Origin: Leisingera aquimarina DSM 24565
GTDB taxonomy: Bacteria; Pseudomonadota; Alphaproteobacteria; Rhodobacterales; Rhodobacteraceae
Direction of reading: 5' to 3'
Assembly: GCF_000473165.1 (NCBI RefSeq)
Contig: NZ_KI421504.1
Location: 1,561,337 to 1,625,336 of the forward strand
Length of the DNA stretch: 64,000 nt
This document shows, one piece after another, positions 19,464-29,824 of this stretch. The notes under the pieces are model-generated. The model searched no databases, was not told the DNA's origin, and saw nothing but the letters and a program-made list of their open reading frames with translations. The stretch's first letter is position 1, and each line of letters begins with the position of its first letter. A program made the position numbers and the translations under genes.

Positions 19464-19730
19464 TTAACGGTATGCCAAACGTTTTAAGGCACCCTCATAC
19501 ATTTCGATCAGTACTTTCATATCGTCTACGTCTTTGAAGAATGATTGTGAATCCACGCCATTTTCAGGGGTTAACCCTAGTACCTTTCGAACAGGACCAA
19601 TTCTGCCTTTTCCGACCTGATTTTTCCATCCAGGGAAGCCCAATGCGCAAGCGTGGCGAATTTCCTTGGTTTTCTTCTCTTTCCTGAAGAGTGTGCCTTT
19701 TTGCTTAGTCATCCATTCCCAGTGCATCAC
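19464..19730 (-). CDS. Small basic protein downstream of fic, unknown
   Basis: The 88 residues start with a Lys-rich segment (MTKQKGTLFRKEKKTKEIRHACAL), possibly from the internal ATG seven codons in. The rest is neutral, ending MYEGALKRLAYR. Codon use and GC are like fic and unlike the flanks. It starts 29 bp after the fic stop on the same strand, so the two probably share an mRNA. Partners of Fic toxins normally precede the toxin and carry an (S/T)xxxE(G/N) helix; that motif is not evident here. Confidence 0.5.
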   Translation of the reverse strand: MMHWEWMTKQKGTLFRKEKKTKEIRHACALGFPGWKNQVGKGRIGPVRKVLGLTPENGVDSQSFFKDVDDMKVLIEMYEGALKRLAYR

Positions 19731-19759
19731 ATCGATTTGGCCATTGTGTGGGTTTCCAG

Positions 19760-20428
19760 CTAGGCGTCAAACCGCTTTAGAATCAGATCAAGCTCTCGAT
19801 AAGTTACGAAATATTGCTGGTGGTCGATTTTTCGGGTGTTCTTCTTTAACCAATATGCAAGAAATGCCACTTCAGGATCAGCATATTTTTTCTTTAGGTC
19901 TTTGTACCTTCTGAACTTAGATAAGTCCTTGTTAGCAATGCTAACGGTCATGTCCTCAAGTGCCTTTTCAGGCAGCTTAAAAATCAAACCGTTCTGGTAC
20001 AGATAGTGGACTGTACTTAAGTAAGCTGTTCGTTTATTTGCGTCATGGAACGGGTGGTTCTGAATAAGCCCAAACATAAGCGTCGCAGCTTTTTCTGGAA
20101 CCGTATTCCATTTTTTGTCCGCTCCGAATCCCACAAGCTGTCTGCTCAGCGCAGAGATAGGCAAACCTGTATTTTTCGGACCAAACCCTCCAACGCCTTC
20201 ACCTTCACCTTGCCTCAGAAAATAGTCGACAATAGAGAAGTGAGCCTTAAGCACATCTGTAGCCCGCAGATCACCCGCATTTAGGCTGGTTTCAAAGTCT
20301 GACACCTCTTCGATTGATCGATCATAGAGGTAGTGAAGATCGGGTAGAAGTTCAGTCTTAAAGTCCAGCAACTTTTCACCTCTTACTTGTGGGCGTGCAA
20401 ATAAGGAGCCTTCCGCTTTGAATGTCAT
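19760..20428 (-). CDS. Fic/Doc-family protein
   Basis: The 222-residue protein has the Fic active site HPFHDANKRTAYL (125-137), closest to the Doc form HxFxDANKRT, with His125 as catalytic base. Fic enzymes transfer AMP or another phosphate group to protein side chains; Doc phosphorylates EF-Tu. The sequence continues about 85 residues past the motif, longer than Doc itself. GC is visibly lower than the neighbouring nadD and uvrB, so the gene was probably acquired horizontally. No Shine-Dalgarno is evident before the ATG. Confidence 0.9.
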   Translation of the reverse strand: MTFKAEGSLFARPQVRGEKLLDFKTELLPDLHYLYDRSIEEVSDFETSLNAGDLRATDVLKAHFSIVDYFLRQGEGEGVGGFGPKNTGLPISALSRQLVGFGADKKWNTVPEKAATLMFGLIQNHPFHDANKRTAYLSTVHYLYQNGLIFKLPEKALEDMTVSIANKDLSKFRRYKDLKKKYADPEVAFLAYWLKKNTRKIDHQQYFVTYRELDLILKRFDA

Positions 20429-20466
20429 TAGCCGCTAGTGATGCGTGAAAGAGAGTATTCTTTTGG

Positions 20467-22665
<2,199 letters not shown>

Positions 22666-22752
22666 CGGGCGACTCCGTTGGCGGCTGGCGCTGATTTTGG
22701 TCTGTTTTTGTTCCGGTGCAAGAGGGGCTGGCCGGTAATCCGGGGTGTGGTG

Positions 22753-23202
22753 TCAGATTTTGTCAGCAGGGGCAGGGCGCAGGAGCTTTCCCAGCAGTTC
22801 CGCCAGCCGCCGCGCCTCGCCAGCGCTGAAATGCGGGGTGACGGCCTGCTGCATAGTGTCCGAGTAGACCGTCCAGATGCGGACGCGCATGGCGGCGCCT
22901 TCCGGTGTGATCACCAGCACCTGGCCGCGGCCGTCGCCGTTGCACGTCTGGCGTTCCAGCAGGCCTGCCTTGGCTAGCCTGTCCACCAGCCGCGAGACGC
23001 CGTATTGCGGCAAGAGCAGCTTTTCCTGGAGCTCAAAGGGGCGCAGACCGTCACTGCCTGCGCATTCCAGCTCCCACAGCAGGTCATACCAATCCAGCCC
23101 CGGCAGGCCGGCCTGTTTCAGCGCGGCCTCCACCGAGGTCAGGATGGACTTGTGGGAGCGGGCGAGCGGCAGCCAGATTTCGAATGAGTCAGGTGTCTCC
23201 AT
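22753..23202 (-). CDS. MarR-family transcriptional regulator
   Basis: The 149-residue winged-helix protein has the recognition region 'LLLPQYGVSRLVDRLAKAGLLERQTCNGDGRGQVLVITPEG' at about 60-100. It is divergent from a glutathione S-transferase gene, and the 87-bp gap contains several A/TTGCAT-type palindromes. It probably represses the GST and itself in response to an electrophile or phenolic ligand. It contains Cys48, Cys83 and few others; redox sensing is possible but untested. Confidence 0.9.
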   Translation of the reverse strand: METPDSFEIWLPLARSHKSILTSVEAALKQAGLPGLDWYDLLWELECAGSDGLRPFELQEKLLLPQYGVSRLVDRLAKAGLLERQTCNGDGRGQVLVITPEGAAMRVRIWTVYSDTMQQAVTPHFSAGEARRLAELLGKLLRPAPADKI

Positions 23203-23214
23203 GCAGAGAATTTA

Positions 23215-23259
23215 AATGCATATGCATTGACATGCAAGGCGGTGCCCCTATTTGCATGT
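23215..23259. promoter_or_regulatory. Candidate MarR operators
   Basis: A perfect 14-bp palindrome aatgcatatgcatt lies at 23215-23228. A second inverted repeat has arms acatgcaa (23230-23237) and ttgcatgt (23252-23259) with a 14-bp spacer. All sit in the short gap between the marR and GST start codons. Assigning them to this regulator is inference. Confidence 0.6.
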
Positions 23260-23289
23260 TAATGCAGTTGCATCTATATGAGGATTCCC

Positions 23290-23976
23290 ATGCGTGATTT
23301 ACACCTGATCAGCCACCACCTGTGCCCCTATGTGCAGCGCGCAGCGATTGTGCTGAGCGAAAAATCCATCCCGCACCGGCGCACCTATATCGATCTGGCG
23401 GACAAGCCTGATTGGTTCGCCGCCCTGTCGCCGCTGGGCCGGGTTCCGGTGCTGGGAACTGGCGGGCGGGTGCTGTTTGAGAGCCAGGTGATCGCGGAAT
23501 ACCTGGACGAGACCACACCGGGCGCATTGCATCCGGCGGATCCGCTGGAGCGGGCACGGCACCGGGCCTGGATCGCGTTCGGCTCCGAGACGCTGGCCGC
23601 CATCGGCAAGTTGTACAGCGCACCGGATGAGGCGGCATTTACCGCCGCTGCCGGGGTTCTGCGCGAGCGGATTGAGCGGATCACACCTGAGGTGGAGGGG
23701 CCTTTCTTTGCCGGAGAAACCTTCCGCATGGTGGATGGGGTCTGGGGCACCATTTTCCGCTACTTCGAGACCTTTGATACCATCGGGGACTTCGGGCTGA
23801 TGCCGGAGGCCGTGCATATGGCAGCGTGGAGGGGGGCGGTCATGACACGCCCATCGGTGCAAGAGGCGCCGCCGGAGGGGTATCCGGCCCGGCTGATGGA
23901 TTTCCTCTGCGCGCGGCCATCCCATCTGGGCGGGCTGGCGCGGGCCGCCTGTGGCACTGCCGCAAACCCCGTTTAA
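23290..23976 (+). CDS. Glutathione S-transferase family protein
   Basis: From ATG 23290 (GAGG 6 bp upstream) the product is 228 aa. It has a thioredoxin-like N-domain (LISHHLCPYVQRAAIVLSEKSIPH, with CPY as the glutathione-contacting site) and the ESxxIxEYLDE element (FESQVIAEYLDETTPG). An all-helical C-domain follows. The CPYV site suggests an omega/beta-like class able to use a Cys. It probably conjugates or reduces an electrophile sensed by the divergent MarR protein. Confidence 0.93.
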   Translation: MRDLHLISHHLCPYVQRAAIVLSEKSIPHRRTYIDLADKPDWFAALSPLGRVPVLGTGGRVLFESQVIAEYLDETTPGALHPADPLERARHRAWIAFGSETLAAIGKLYSAPDEAAFTAAAGVLRERIERITPEVEGPFFAGETFRMVDGVWGTIFRYFETFDTIGDFGLMPEAVHMAAWRGAVMTRPSVQEAPPEGYPARLMDFLCARPSHLGGLARAACGTAANPV

Positions 23977-24058
23977 TCCTGTGCAAATGGCACCTTGCCG
24001 CAGAGCCGCATCCGGCGCATAAATGCGCTGGATTGAGACTCGAAGCGGGAGACAACCC

Positions 24059-24370
24059 ATGCAAGCACGGATTTACCGGCCGGCACGCAATGCCATGACC
24101 TCAGGCATGGCCAAGACGCGGAAATGGGTGCTGGAATACGCGCCTGCCTCGGCCCGCGAAGTGGATCCGCTGATGGGCTGGACCTCCTCCGGCGACACCC
24201 AGAGCCAGGTCAAATTGCGGTTCGAGAGCAAGGAAACGGCGCTGGAGTACGCCAAGGACCACGGCATCGACGCCGTGGTTGTCGAGCCGAAGGAGCGCAA
24301 GGCCAACATCCGCCCGGGCGGCTATGGCGACAACTTCGCCACTAATCGCCGCGGCCCCTGGACACACTGA
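24059..24370 (+). CDS. NDUFS4-like complex I accessory subunit (ETC complex I subunit, 18-kDa type)
   Basis: The 103-residue protein matches the NDUFS4 family: '[25 protein letters not shown]', '[34 protein letters not shown]' and the end '[12 protein letters not shown]'. In alphaproteobacteria this is an accessory subunit of respiratory NADH dehydrogenase, the ancestor of the mitochondrial one. The start at 24059 follows an AGCGGGAGA stretch. Its presence supports an alphaproteobacterial host. Confidence 0.93.
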   Translation: MQARIYRPARNAMTSGMAKTRKWVLEYAPASAREVDPLMGWTSSGDTQSQVKLRFESKETALEYAKDHGIDAVVVEPKERKANIRPGGYGDNFATNRRGPWTH

Positions 24371-24375
24371 AAGAT

Positions 24376-24612
24376 TGTAAATCTTCCACGAGTTCCCACC
24401 GTTTCGGCATGAGTTCGCACCAAGATCTACATATAGGGCGCCCGGCGGGCGCCTTTTCTATATCTGGGTTGGTGCATTGTGGCAGAGGCCGAATGCATTG
24501 CGGAAACAGAGAACAGGCTCCTTCGTTTTGCTGTGCATGCATATTCGGGGGCTGGGTAACTTCATGCCCAGCGATGGGGGCAGCAGCCGCTTTCTGCAGC
24601 AGTGAAAAGATA
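24376..24612. repeat. Direct repeat copy A (237 bp, non-coding)
   Basis: This segment aligns without gaps to 24916-25152 at a constant offset of 540 bp; the match begins tgtaaatcttccacgag and fades after the agtgAaAAG/agtgagaag stretch. It holds no gene. The 303 bp between the copies (24613-24915) also hold no gene that can be supported. The repeat starts 5 bp after the NDUFS4-like stop codon. The copies have diverged noticeably but keep a hairpin. Confidence 0.85.
24431..24463 (+). terminator. Terminator-like hairpin inside repeat copy A
   Basis: An inner stem ggcgccc/gggcgcc with loop ggc is followed by tttt and closed by an outer stem atatag/ctatat. It can terminate the NDUFS4-like gene, 60 bp upstream. 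In copy B (24971-25003) the inner stem reads agcgccc/gggcgtt with loop aat. There the outer pair is changed G-C to A-T and the next is a G-T wobble, so pairing is kept. Confidence 0.7.
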
Positions 24613-24915
24613 GAGTTTCACATCAGCCTGCGCCAAGACGGCAGTCAGTCCAAACTTGCCTTTAAGTTGATATGCTTGGCGCCGATCGCTGCATGTGCGA
24701 GCTTTTCCAAGCCTTCCAGCGAAAGCGAACCTTCAGCCGGGCGCGAGCACTTGTTCTGATACCGCTGGGGCAGGGTCAGCAAAGCGCAGGAAGCTGCCGC
24801 TTCACAGTTGCGAACCGTCTTCGCCCTTCGGAACCTGACCGGCCCAAAGCCGCCATCTGCGGTTAGTTGCTTTCCGCAATGCAGCGCGCCTGAAGCGGTC
24901 GTTGGCAATCCGGTG

Positions 24916-25152
24916 TGTAAATCTTCCACGAGTTTCCACCGTTTCTACACGAGTTCTCACCGGGATCTGGATATAGAGCGCCCAATGGGCGTTCTTTCTA
25001 TATCTGGTTTGGAGTATAAGGGCTGAGGCCGCCTGCATTTAGGAAAGCAGAGATCAGGCTCCATTGTTTTGCCGTGCCTGCACATTGACGGGCTGAGTAA
25101 CTTCATGCTTGGCGAGGGGGTGGCGGACGCTTTCTCTAGCAGTGAGAAGTTA
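24916..25152. repeat. Direct repeat copy B (237 bp, non-coding)
   Basis: This is the second copy of the segment at 24376-24612, offset 540 bp. It includes the conserved hairpin at 24971-25003 (atatag outer stem, agcgccc/gggcgtt inner stem). No gene of the copy-A side follows it; the next recognisable sequence is an IS3 remnant from about 25230. It may be a duplicated small-RNA or terminator module. Confidence 0.85.
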
Positions 25153-25229
25153 GCGGTTTCGGCTTTGTGTTCGTATCGATGAGCCGAGAGCCCCCAGGCG
25201 GACCGCACGGACAGCGGTCTCTCACAGTT

Positions 25230-25480
25230 GAGAGGGCAATAAAGGCCGGTTCCTAGATAACATCTTCGTGGAACGGCTATGGCGGTCGCTGAAATACGAA
25301 TGCGTCTACCTGCAGGCTTGGGAAACCGGATCGGAGGCAAGGGCAGGCGTCGGAAAGTGGGTGGAATTCTACAATCGGAAGCGCCCGCATTCCGCCCTAG
25401 GCGGCAGACCGCCAGCCGTGGTCCATTGGCTGAGAAAAGACGAAACCCAACCCGGTCAGCAGGGGCAGAGAGTAGCTTAA
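25230..25480 (+). pseudogene. IS3-family transposase OrfB, C-terminal remnant
   Basis: In-frame sequence from about 25230 reads NKGRFLDNIFVERLWRSLKYE..., then 'WVEFYNRKRPHSALGGRPPAVV', and stops at TAA 25478-25480. This is the end of the DDE integrase core of an IS3-type OrfB, with the final catalytic Glu region. The first 200 or so residues and OrfA are missing, so it is a relic. Confidence 0.85.
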
Positions 25481-25516
25481 TCTACGCCGGAAACTGTCCA
25501 GCGATTGGGGAGTAGC

Positions 25517-25717
25517 TCAGGTCAGGGATCGCGCCCAATGGTGAGCCGTTCCGCAGGCTTCCATCGCGACAATGCAGTGTGATTGTTCTTGCGTGAACGC
25601 GAAGAACTGCTTGCGCGACAACTTCTTGCGGAACTCAACCTCGCCAACGGCCGTCGCACCATGAAGTTGAAAGACTTGTTTGGCCAAGTCGACGCCGATG
25701 ATCGATACTTCCTTCAT
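25517..25717 (-). pseudogene. IS110-family transposase, N-terminal remnant
   Basis: The 66 residues MKEVSIIGVDLAKQVFQLHG... are the start of a DEDD-type IS110 transposase with the first catalytic Asp (GVDLAK). The frame is lost after 'ACGTAHHWARSLT', at the point where the neighbouring IS3 remnant lies. The rest of the gene is absent. Confidence 0.85.
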
Positions 25718-25940
25718 TGCTCATCCTCCTGATCCAATCAGGACCACTTTGGCACAAGTGCCTTCAGGAGGGGCTACCCAACCCATCATCAAAGCCCTTT
25801 TGACCACTAAGTTGACGTTACAATTCGGGCCGCCGCTAAGCAGGCGAACAGCGCAGAGCGCCCTCCGAGTAGCTGCCCTGCGTGTGATCCGGTGACCCAA
25901 AAATTACCTCAAGAATTGCCCTGTAACATCGCACGAGGCA

Positions 25941-26954
25941 CTATGCTCTTAGCAACTCTCGTACATTGGCATCCAGCTGGGCGGTAAAGCCCGCGTCATT
26001 GCCTGGATTGGCGCCGCAATGACCCCAGGGTGAGTTGTAAGGGCGGAAGATGGCATTGGGCATGTGCTGGGCCTCGATCCCGTTGTCCTCGGGTGGGAAG
26101 TAGAGGTCCTGGGTGCAGGGCATCAGGATGGCGCGGGCTTTGATGGCCTTCAGCGCGGCCTTGAAGTCGCCGTTGTAGAGCGGCCCTGCCGAGATGTCAC
26201 CGGCCTGCCAGGTAGCAAGCTTGGCCAGCAGGTCGTTGGCGTCCCAGCATTGCACATGGTCCTGCTCCCAGTCCTGCAGCAGGTCTTCGATGGTCTGAAA
26301 CCCAAGCTGGCGGTAGAGACCCTCGCGGTAGAAGGTTTGCGAGAAGGCCCAGCCTGCGTAAACCCGGCCAAAAGCCTTGAGCCCGGCAACCGGCGGCGAG
26401 GCATAGTCACCGCCATTCCAGGACTGGTCCGCGCAGAGGGCGGATTTGACGCCTTCGAGGAAGACGAAGTTGTGCGGAGAGGTCTTGGCTGAGGCGCAGA
26501 AAGGCAGGATCGCCTGCACCATGTCCGGATATTGCGCTGCCCATTGGTAGGACTGGCAGCCGGCCATGGACCAGCCAGCGACCAGAGCGATTTGCTCGAT
26601 GCCGAGGTGATCGTGGATCAGGCGGTGCTGGGCGGCGATGTTGTCGTACATCTGCACCAGCGGGAAGCGCGGGCCGTCCTGCGGCGCCGGGGTGTTTGAC
26701 GGCGAGGAGGAAAGGCCATTGCCGAACAGGTTCGGGCTGACGATGAAATGGCACGCCGGGTCAATGGCACGGCCAGGGCCGAAGAAACCTTCGTTGCGGG
26801 AGTTGGTGCCAGTGTAGAAGGTGGGCAGGACAATGACGTTGTCGCGTGCGGGCGACAGGGGGCCATAGGTCTGATAAGCGAGTTTGGCACCCCTTAGCAC
26901 GTCGCCTGACAGAAGCGGCAAGTCACCCAGGTCTAAGATCTTGTAATCCGGCAT
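25941..26954 (-). CDS. MetX-like alpha/beta hydrolase (homoserine O-acetyltransferase family)
   Basis: The 337-residue protein has the alpha/beta-hydrolase nucleophile elbow GWSMAG (127-132, Ser129), with acid Asp283 (TQDLYFP) and base His312 (SPWGHCGANPG) likely. It resembles MetX-family acyltransferases, but as the last gene of a catabolic operon it more likely hydrolyses an ester or amide. It might be the enzyme that releases the product of the pathway. It starts 47 bp after the ABC ATPase stop; AAGGA precedes the ATG. MetX versus hydrolase activity cannot be settled by sight. Confidence 0.85.
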   Translation of the reverse strand: MPDYKILDLGDLPLLSGDVLRGAKLAYQTYGPLSPARDNVIVLPTFYTGTNSRNEGFFGPGRAIDPACHFIVSPNLFGNGLSSSPSNTPAPQDGPRFPLVQMYDNIAAQHRLIHDHLGIEQIALVAGWSMAGCQSYQWAAQYPDMVQAILPFCASAKTSPHNFVFLEGVKSALCADQSWNGGDYASPPVAGLKAFGRVYAGWAFSQTFYREGLYRQLGFQTIEDLLQDWEQDHVQCWDANDLLAKLATWQAGDISAGPLYNGDFKAALKAIKARAILMPCTQDLYFPPEDNGIEAQHMPNAIFRPYNSPWGHCGANPGNDAGFTAQLDANVRELLRA

Positions 26955-27001
26955 CTTGTAATCCTTTGAAAATTTGCCGCTTGGGCCGTTGAACCAGTCC
27001 G

Positions 27002-27799
27002 CTAGGCGTCTTCTTCAAGCTTGGCCTCGCCGCGCATCAGCTGCATGATCTCGCGTTCGCATTCAGGATAACCGGCAAGTTCGACCAGATCCTCCTTGCT
27101 GCGGATCTCCTTGCCCTTCTTGAAGTCCAGTTCGAGGATGGTTTTCAGCCGCCCCGGGTGGGCTGACAAAAACACGATGCGGTCGGCGAGAAAGATTGCC
27201 TCCTGAATGTCATGGGTGACCAGCAGGATGGTGGTTTGCGTGGTGCGCAGGATCTCCAGCAGCATCTCCTGCATATGCCAGCGGGTTTCGGCGTCCAGCG
27301 CGCCGTAGGGCTCGTCCATCAGCAGGATTTCCGGCGCGTTGGCCAGGGTGCGGGCGATGGCGACCCGCTGTTTCATGCCGCCGGAGAGGGTCTTGGGGTA
27401 GGCATCGCGGAACTTCGTCAGATGCACCAGGCCGATGTAATGCAGCGCCCGCTCGCGGCGTTCTGCCTTGGGGATGCCGTTCAGCTTCATGCCGTATTCG
27501 ACGTTCTCCAGCACTGTCAGCCAGGGAAAGGAGGTGTAGCTTTGAAACACCATACCGCGCTCGCGCGCCGGGCCGTGGATGGGCCGGCCCTCCAGGCTGA
27601 GGCTGCCGCTGGTGGGTGTATGCAGGCCCGCCACGATGTTCAGCAGCGTGGATTTGCCGCAGCCCGAGGGCCCCAGCAGCACGCAAAGCTCGTTGCGGGC
27701 CACCGAGAAGGACACATCGCGCAAGGCTTCGACCCCGCCGCCGCGAGTGGGGAATGTCTTGCAGACATTCCGGACGGATAGAATTGTGCTGGATTGCAT
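27002..27799 (-). CDS. ABC transporter ATPase (SsuB/TauB type)
   Basis: The 265-residue ATPase has Walker A GPSGCGKST (43-51), signature LSGGMKQRV, Walker B ILLMDEPYGALD and the switch His in LLVTHD. The 'EPYGALDAETRWHMQ' wording is typical of nitrate/sulfonate/taurine importers. The start at 27799 is chosen over a longer frame that runs into the binding-protein gene. It pairs with the next two genes of the operon and supplies energy for uptake of the pathway substrate. Confidence 0.93.
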   Translation of the reverse strand: MQSSTILSVRNVCKTFPTRGGGVEALRDVSFSVARNELCVLLGPSGCGKSTLLNIVAGLHTPTSGSLSLEGRPIHGPARERGMVFQSYTSFPWLTVLENVEYGMKLNGIPKAERRERALHYIGLVHLTKFRDAYPKTLSGGMKQRVAIARTLANAPEILLMDEPYGALDAETRWHMQEMLLEILRTTQTTILLVTHDIQEAIFLADRIVFLSAHPGRLKTILELDFKKGKEIRSKEDLVELAGYPECEREIMQLMRGEAKLEEDA

Positions 27800-27828
27800 G
27801 ATGCGCCCCTCATTGCAGGTCAGGTGGA

Positions 27829-28884
27829 TCAACCGCGGTAGCCGCTGTCGTAAAGCTCCTTGTGCAGGCTGCAGTCGATGCCGGTTTCCGGCGGTGCCGC
27901 GGCCTCGATCAGGTTGAACTTGACCCACCAGCCGCTGACCAGATTCCAGTGATCGTTGATCTGGCCGTTCTTCTGATCAAAGGGCGGGTTGCCGGGCGCG
28001 GAGCCGCAGAATTGCGCCGCTTCCATGAAGTCATAGACATAAAGCCCGCCATCCAGCCCGGTGCCGTTCTTGCCGATCACCAGCTCGACGTCCGCCAGGC
28101 TCATGCTCATGCCGCCGGCGATGATCCGGTTGCCCTCATCCGGGTTCTGTTTCCACCAGGCGATGGCATCATACATCGCCTTCATGGTCAGCAGCGCCAC
28201 GTCGCGGCGGTCGTTGATCAGGGCGTCGCTCATATAGTGGCCGTCAGCGATAACGCCGCTTTGCAGCCAGTAGGGGTCCTTGGACTGGGCCAGAACGCTG
28301 GCGCCTTCCAGCGCTTTCAGGGTGTTGGTGCCATAGGGCTCCCAGAACTCCGAGGCCGCTACGCCGCCGCCGATCATCGCGGCAAAGGCATCGTCGGCGA
28401 TGATGTTGCGGTAGGTGACGGAGTCATAGGCGGCGCCGTTCTGTTCCAGCCACATGGCGACGTAGATCTGCGCCAGGCCGCCCTCCAGCACGGCGACTTC
28501 CTTGCCCGCAAGGTCGGCGGCGGTTTCAATCCCCGGCCCGGCGACGATCTTGTCGGTGCCATAGGAAAGGTTGCCGAAGGCGACCAGCTTGACCGGCAAG
28601 CCGCGCTCGACGCCGACAGGGGTGAATTCGGCAGTGGAGGAGACAACGTCGAGCTGGCCGGCGGCGACCAGGTTGAAGCTTTCATAGGGGTCTTCGATGG
28701 TCTGGTACTGGATGTCCAGGTCCGGGGCGAGGCCCTTTTCCGCCGCAATGTGCCAGAAGCCGTAGCCTGGCCAGGTGAAGCCCGCGATCTTGACGCTTTC
28801 TACGGCCCATGTTGGCCCGGCGGCGCCTGTCAGCGCGAGGGCTGCAATGCAGCGGCTGGCGGATTTCAGCAGTTTCTTGGTCAT
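27829..28884 (-). CDS. ABC transporter substrate-binding protein (NMT1/TauA-like)
   Basis: The 351-residue protein has a signal peptide (MTKKLLKSASRCIAALALTGAAGPTWA) and a NMT1/SsuA-type periplasmic-binding fold. 'IAGFTWPGYGFWHIAAEKGLAPDLDIQ' and 'AAGQLDVVSSTAEFTPVGVERG' are typical of sulfonate/nitrate/thiamine-precursor binders. The ligand-pocket residues cannot be interpreted without alignment. ATG 28884 is favoured over a GTG two codons earlier because GAGAGG then lies about 10 bp away. It is the specificity determinant of the importer. Confidence 0.9.
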   Translation of the reverse strand: MTKKLLKSASRCIAALALTGAAGPTWAVESVKIAGFTWPGYGFWHIAAEKGLAPDLDIQYQTIEDPYESFNLVAAGQLDVVSSTAEFTPVGVERGLPVKLVAFGNLSYGTDKIVAGPGIETAADLAGKEVAVLEGGLAQIYVAMWLEQNGAAYDSVTYRNIIADDAFAAMIGGGVAASEFWEPYGTNTLKALEGASVLAQSKDPYWLQSGVIADGHYMSDALINDRRDVALLTMKAMYDAIAWWKQNPDEGNRIIAGGMSMSLADVELVIGKNGTGLDGGLYVYDFMEAAQFCGSAPGNPPFDQKNGQINDHWNLVSGWWVKFNLIEAAAPPETGIDCSLHKELYDSGYRG

Positions 28885-28954
28885 CGTCACGATACCTCTC
28901 TTGCGACGTCACTTTGTTGTTTGGCCTGTTGTTTTCGGGTTCTGCTCCGGCTCC

Positions 28955-29800
28955 TCAGGAATATTCGTCGAGATATTGGAATGCCTGGGCATGCAGCGCC
29001 CGCAGCAGGTAGTCGCAGATCAGCCCCAGAAGGCCGATCACCAGGATTCCGGCCATGATCTGGTCCACATGCAGGAAGCGTTTGGCGCGCATCATCATGG
29101 CGCCGATACCGGCGTCTGCGGCGGTGATCTCGGCGATCACCAGATAGGTCCAGCTGACCGCCAGCATCTGGCGCATGGCGATCACAATGTTGGGGAGCGC
29201 TGCCGGGACCACAACGGTGCGCAGCACCTGCAAGCGGGAGCCGCCAAGGGTCACCGATGTGTTGATCAGATCCTTTTGCACTGCCTTGGTGTGGTCGGCG
29301 ATCAGGGTGATCAGGAACCAAATCACACCGATGAACAGCAGAGCCAGTTTTTGCGCGTCGCCCGCCCCGAACCACATCAGCAACAGGGGAATGAAGGACG
29401 GGGCGGGCAGGTAGCGCCAGGCGGATACAAAGGGGGAGAAAAACGCTTCGACCGTCTTGAACGCGCCCATCAGGATGCCAAGCGGCACCGCTAGGGCGCA
29501 GGCCAGGACAAAGCTGAGCATCACCCGCCAGACACTGACCAGCACATCACCGAGAAAACCGCTCTCGGCAAAGAGCGTATAGAGCGCTGTCAGGACCTTG
29601 CCGGGCCCTGGCAGCAGGATTGCGGGCATCACGCCGGACCAGGCGGCGAGCTGCCAGATGGCAAAGAAGATGACCCAGACCGCCACGCCGAGGGTGAGGC
29701 GCCAGGATGCGGGGATCTCCGATTTGAACTCGAAGATCCGCAGTTTCGGGCGCGTGTCCTTGGCCCGGGTTGCTGGTATCGTCCGAAGGGCCTGGGTCAT
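28955..29800 (-). CDS. ABC transporter permease (SsuC/TauC type)
   Basis: The 281-residue protein has six transmembrane helices and the permease EAA-like loop 'GGSRLQVLRTVVVPAALPNIVIAMRQML' that docks to the ATPase. A first helix near 35-60 follows a polar N-terminus of about 30 residues. It belongs with the binding protein downstream (70-bp gap) and the ATPase. AAGGAC precedes the ATG. Confidence 0.93.
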   Translation of the reverse strand: MTQALRTIPATRAKDTRPKLRIFEFKSEIPASWRLTLGVAVWVIFFAIWQLAAWSGVMPAILLPGPGKVLTALYTLFAESGFLGDVLVSVWRVMLSFVLACALAVPLGILMGAFKTVEAFFSPFVSAWRYLPAPSFIPLLLMWFGAGDAQKLALLFIGVIWFLITLIADHTKAVQKDLINTSVTLGGSRLQVLRTVVVPAALPNIVIAMRQMLAVSWTYLVIAEITAADAGIGAMMMRAKRFLHVDQIMAGILVIGLLGLICDYLLRALHAQAFQYLDEYS

Positions 29801-29824
29801 GGGTCTGTCCTTTGCTGGGAGCGT

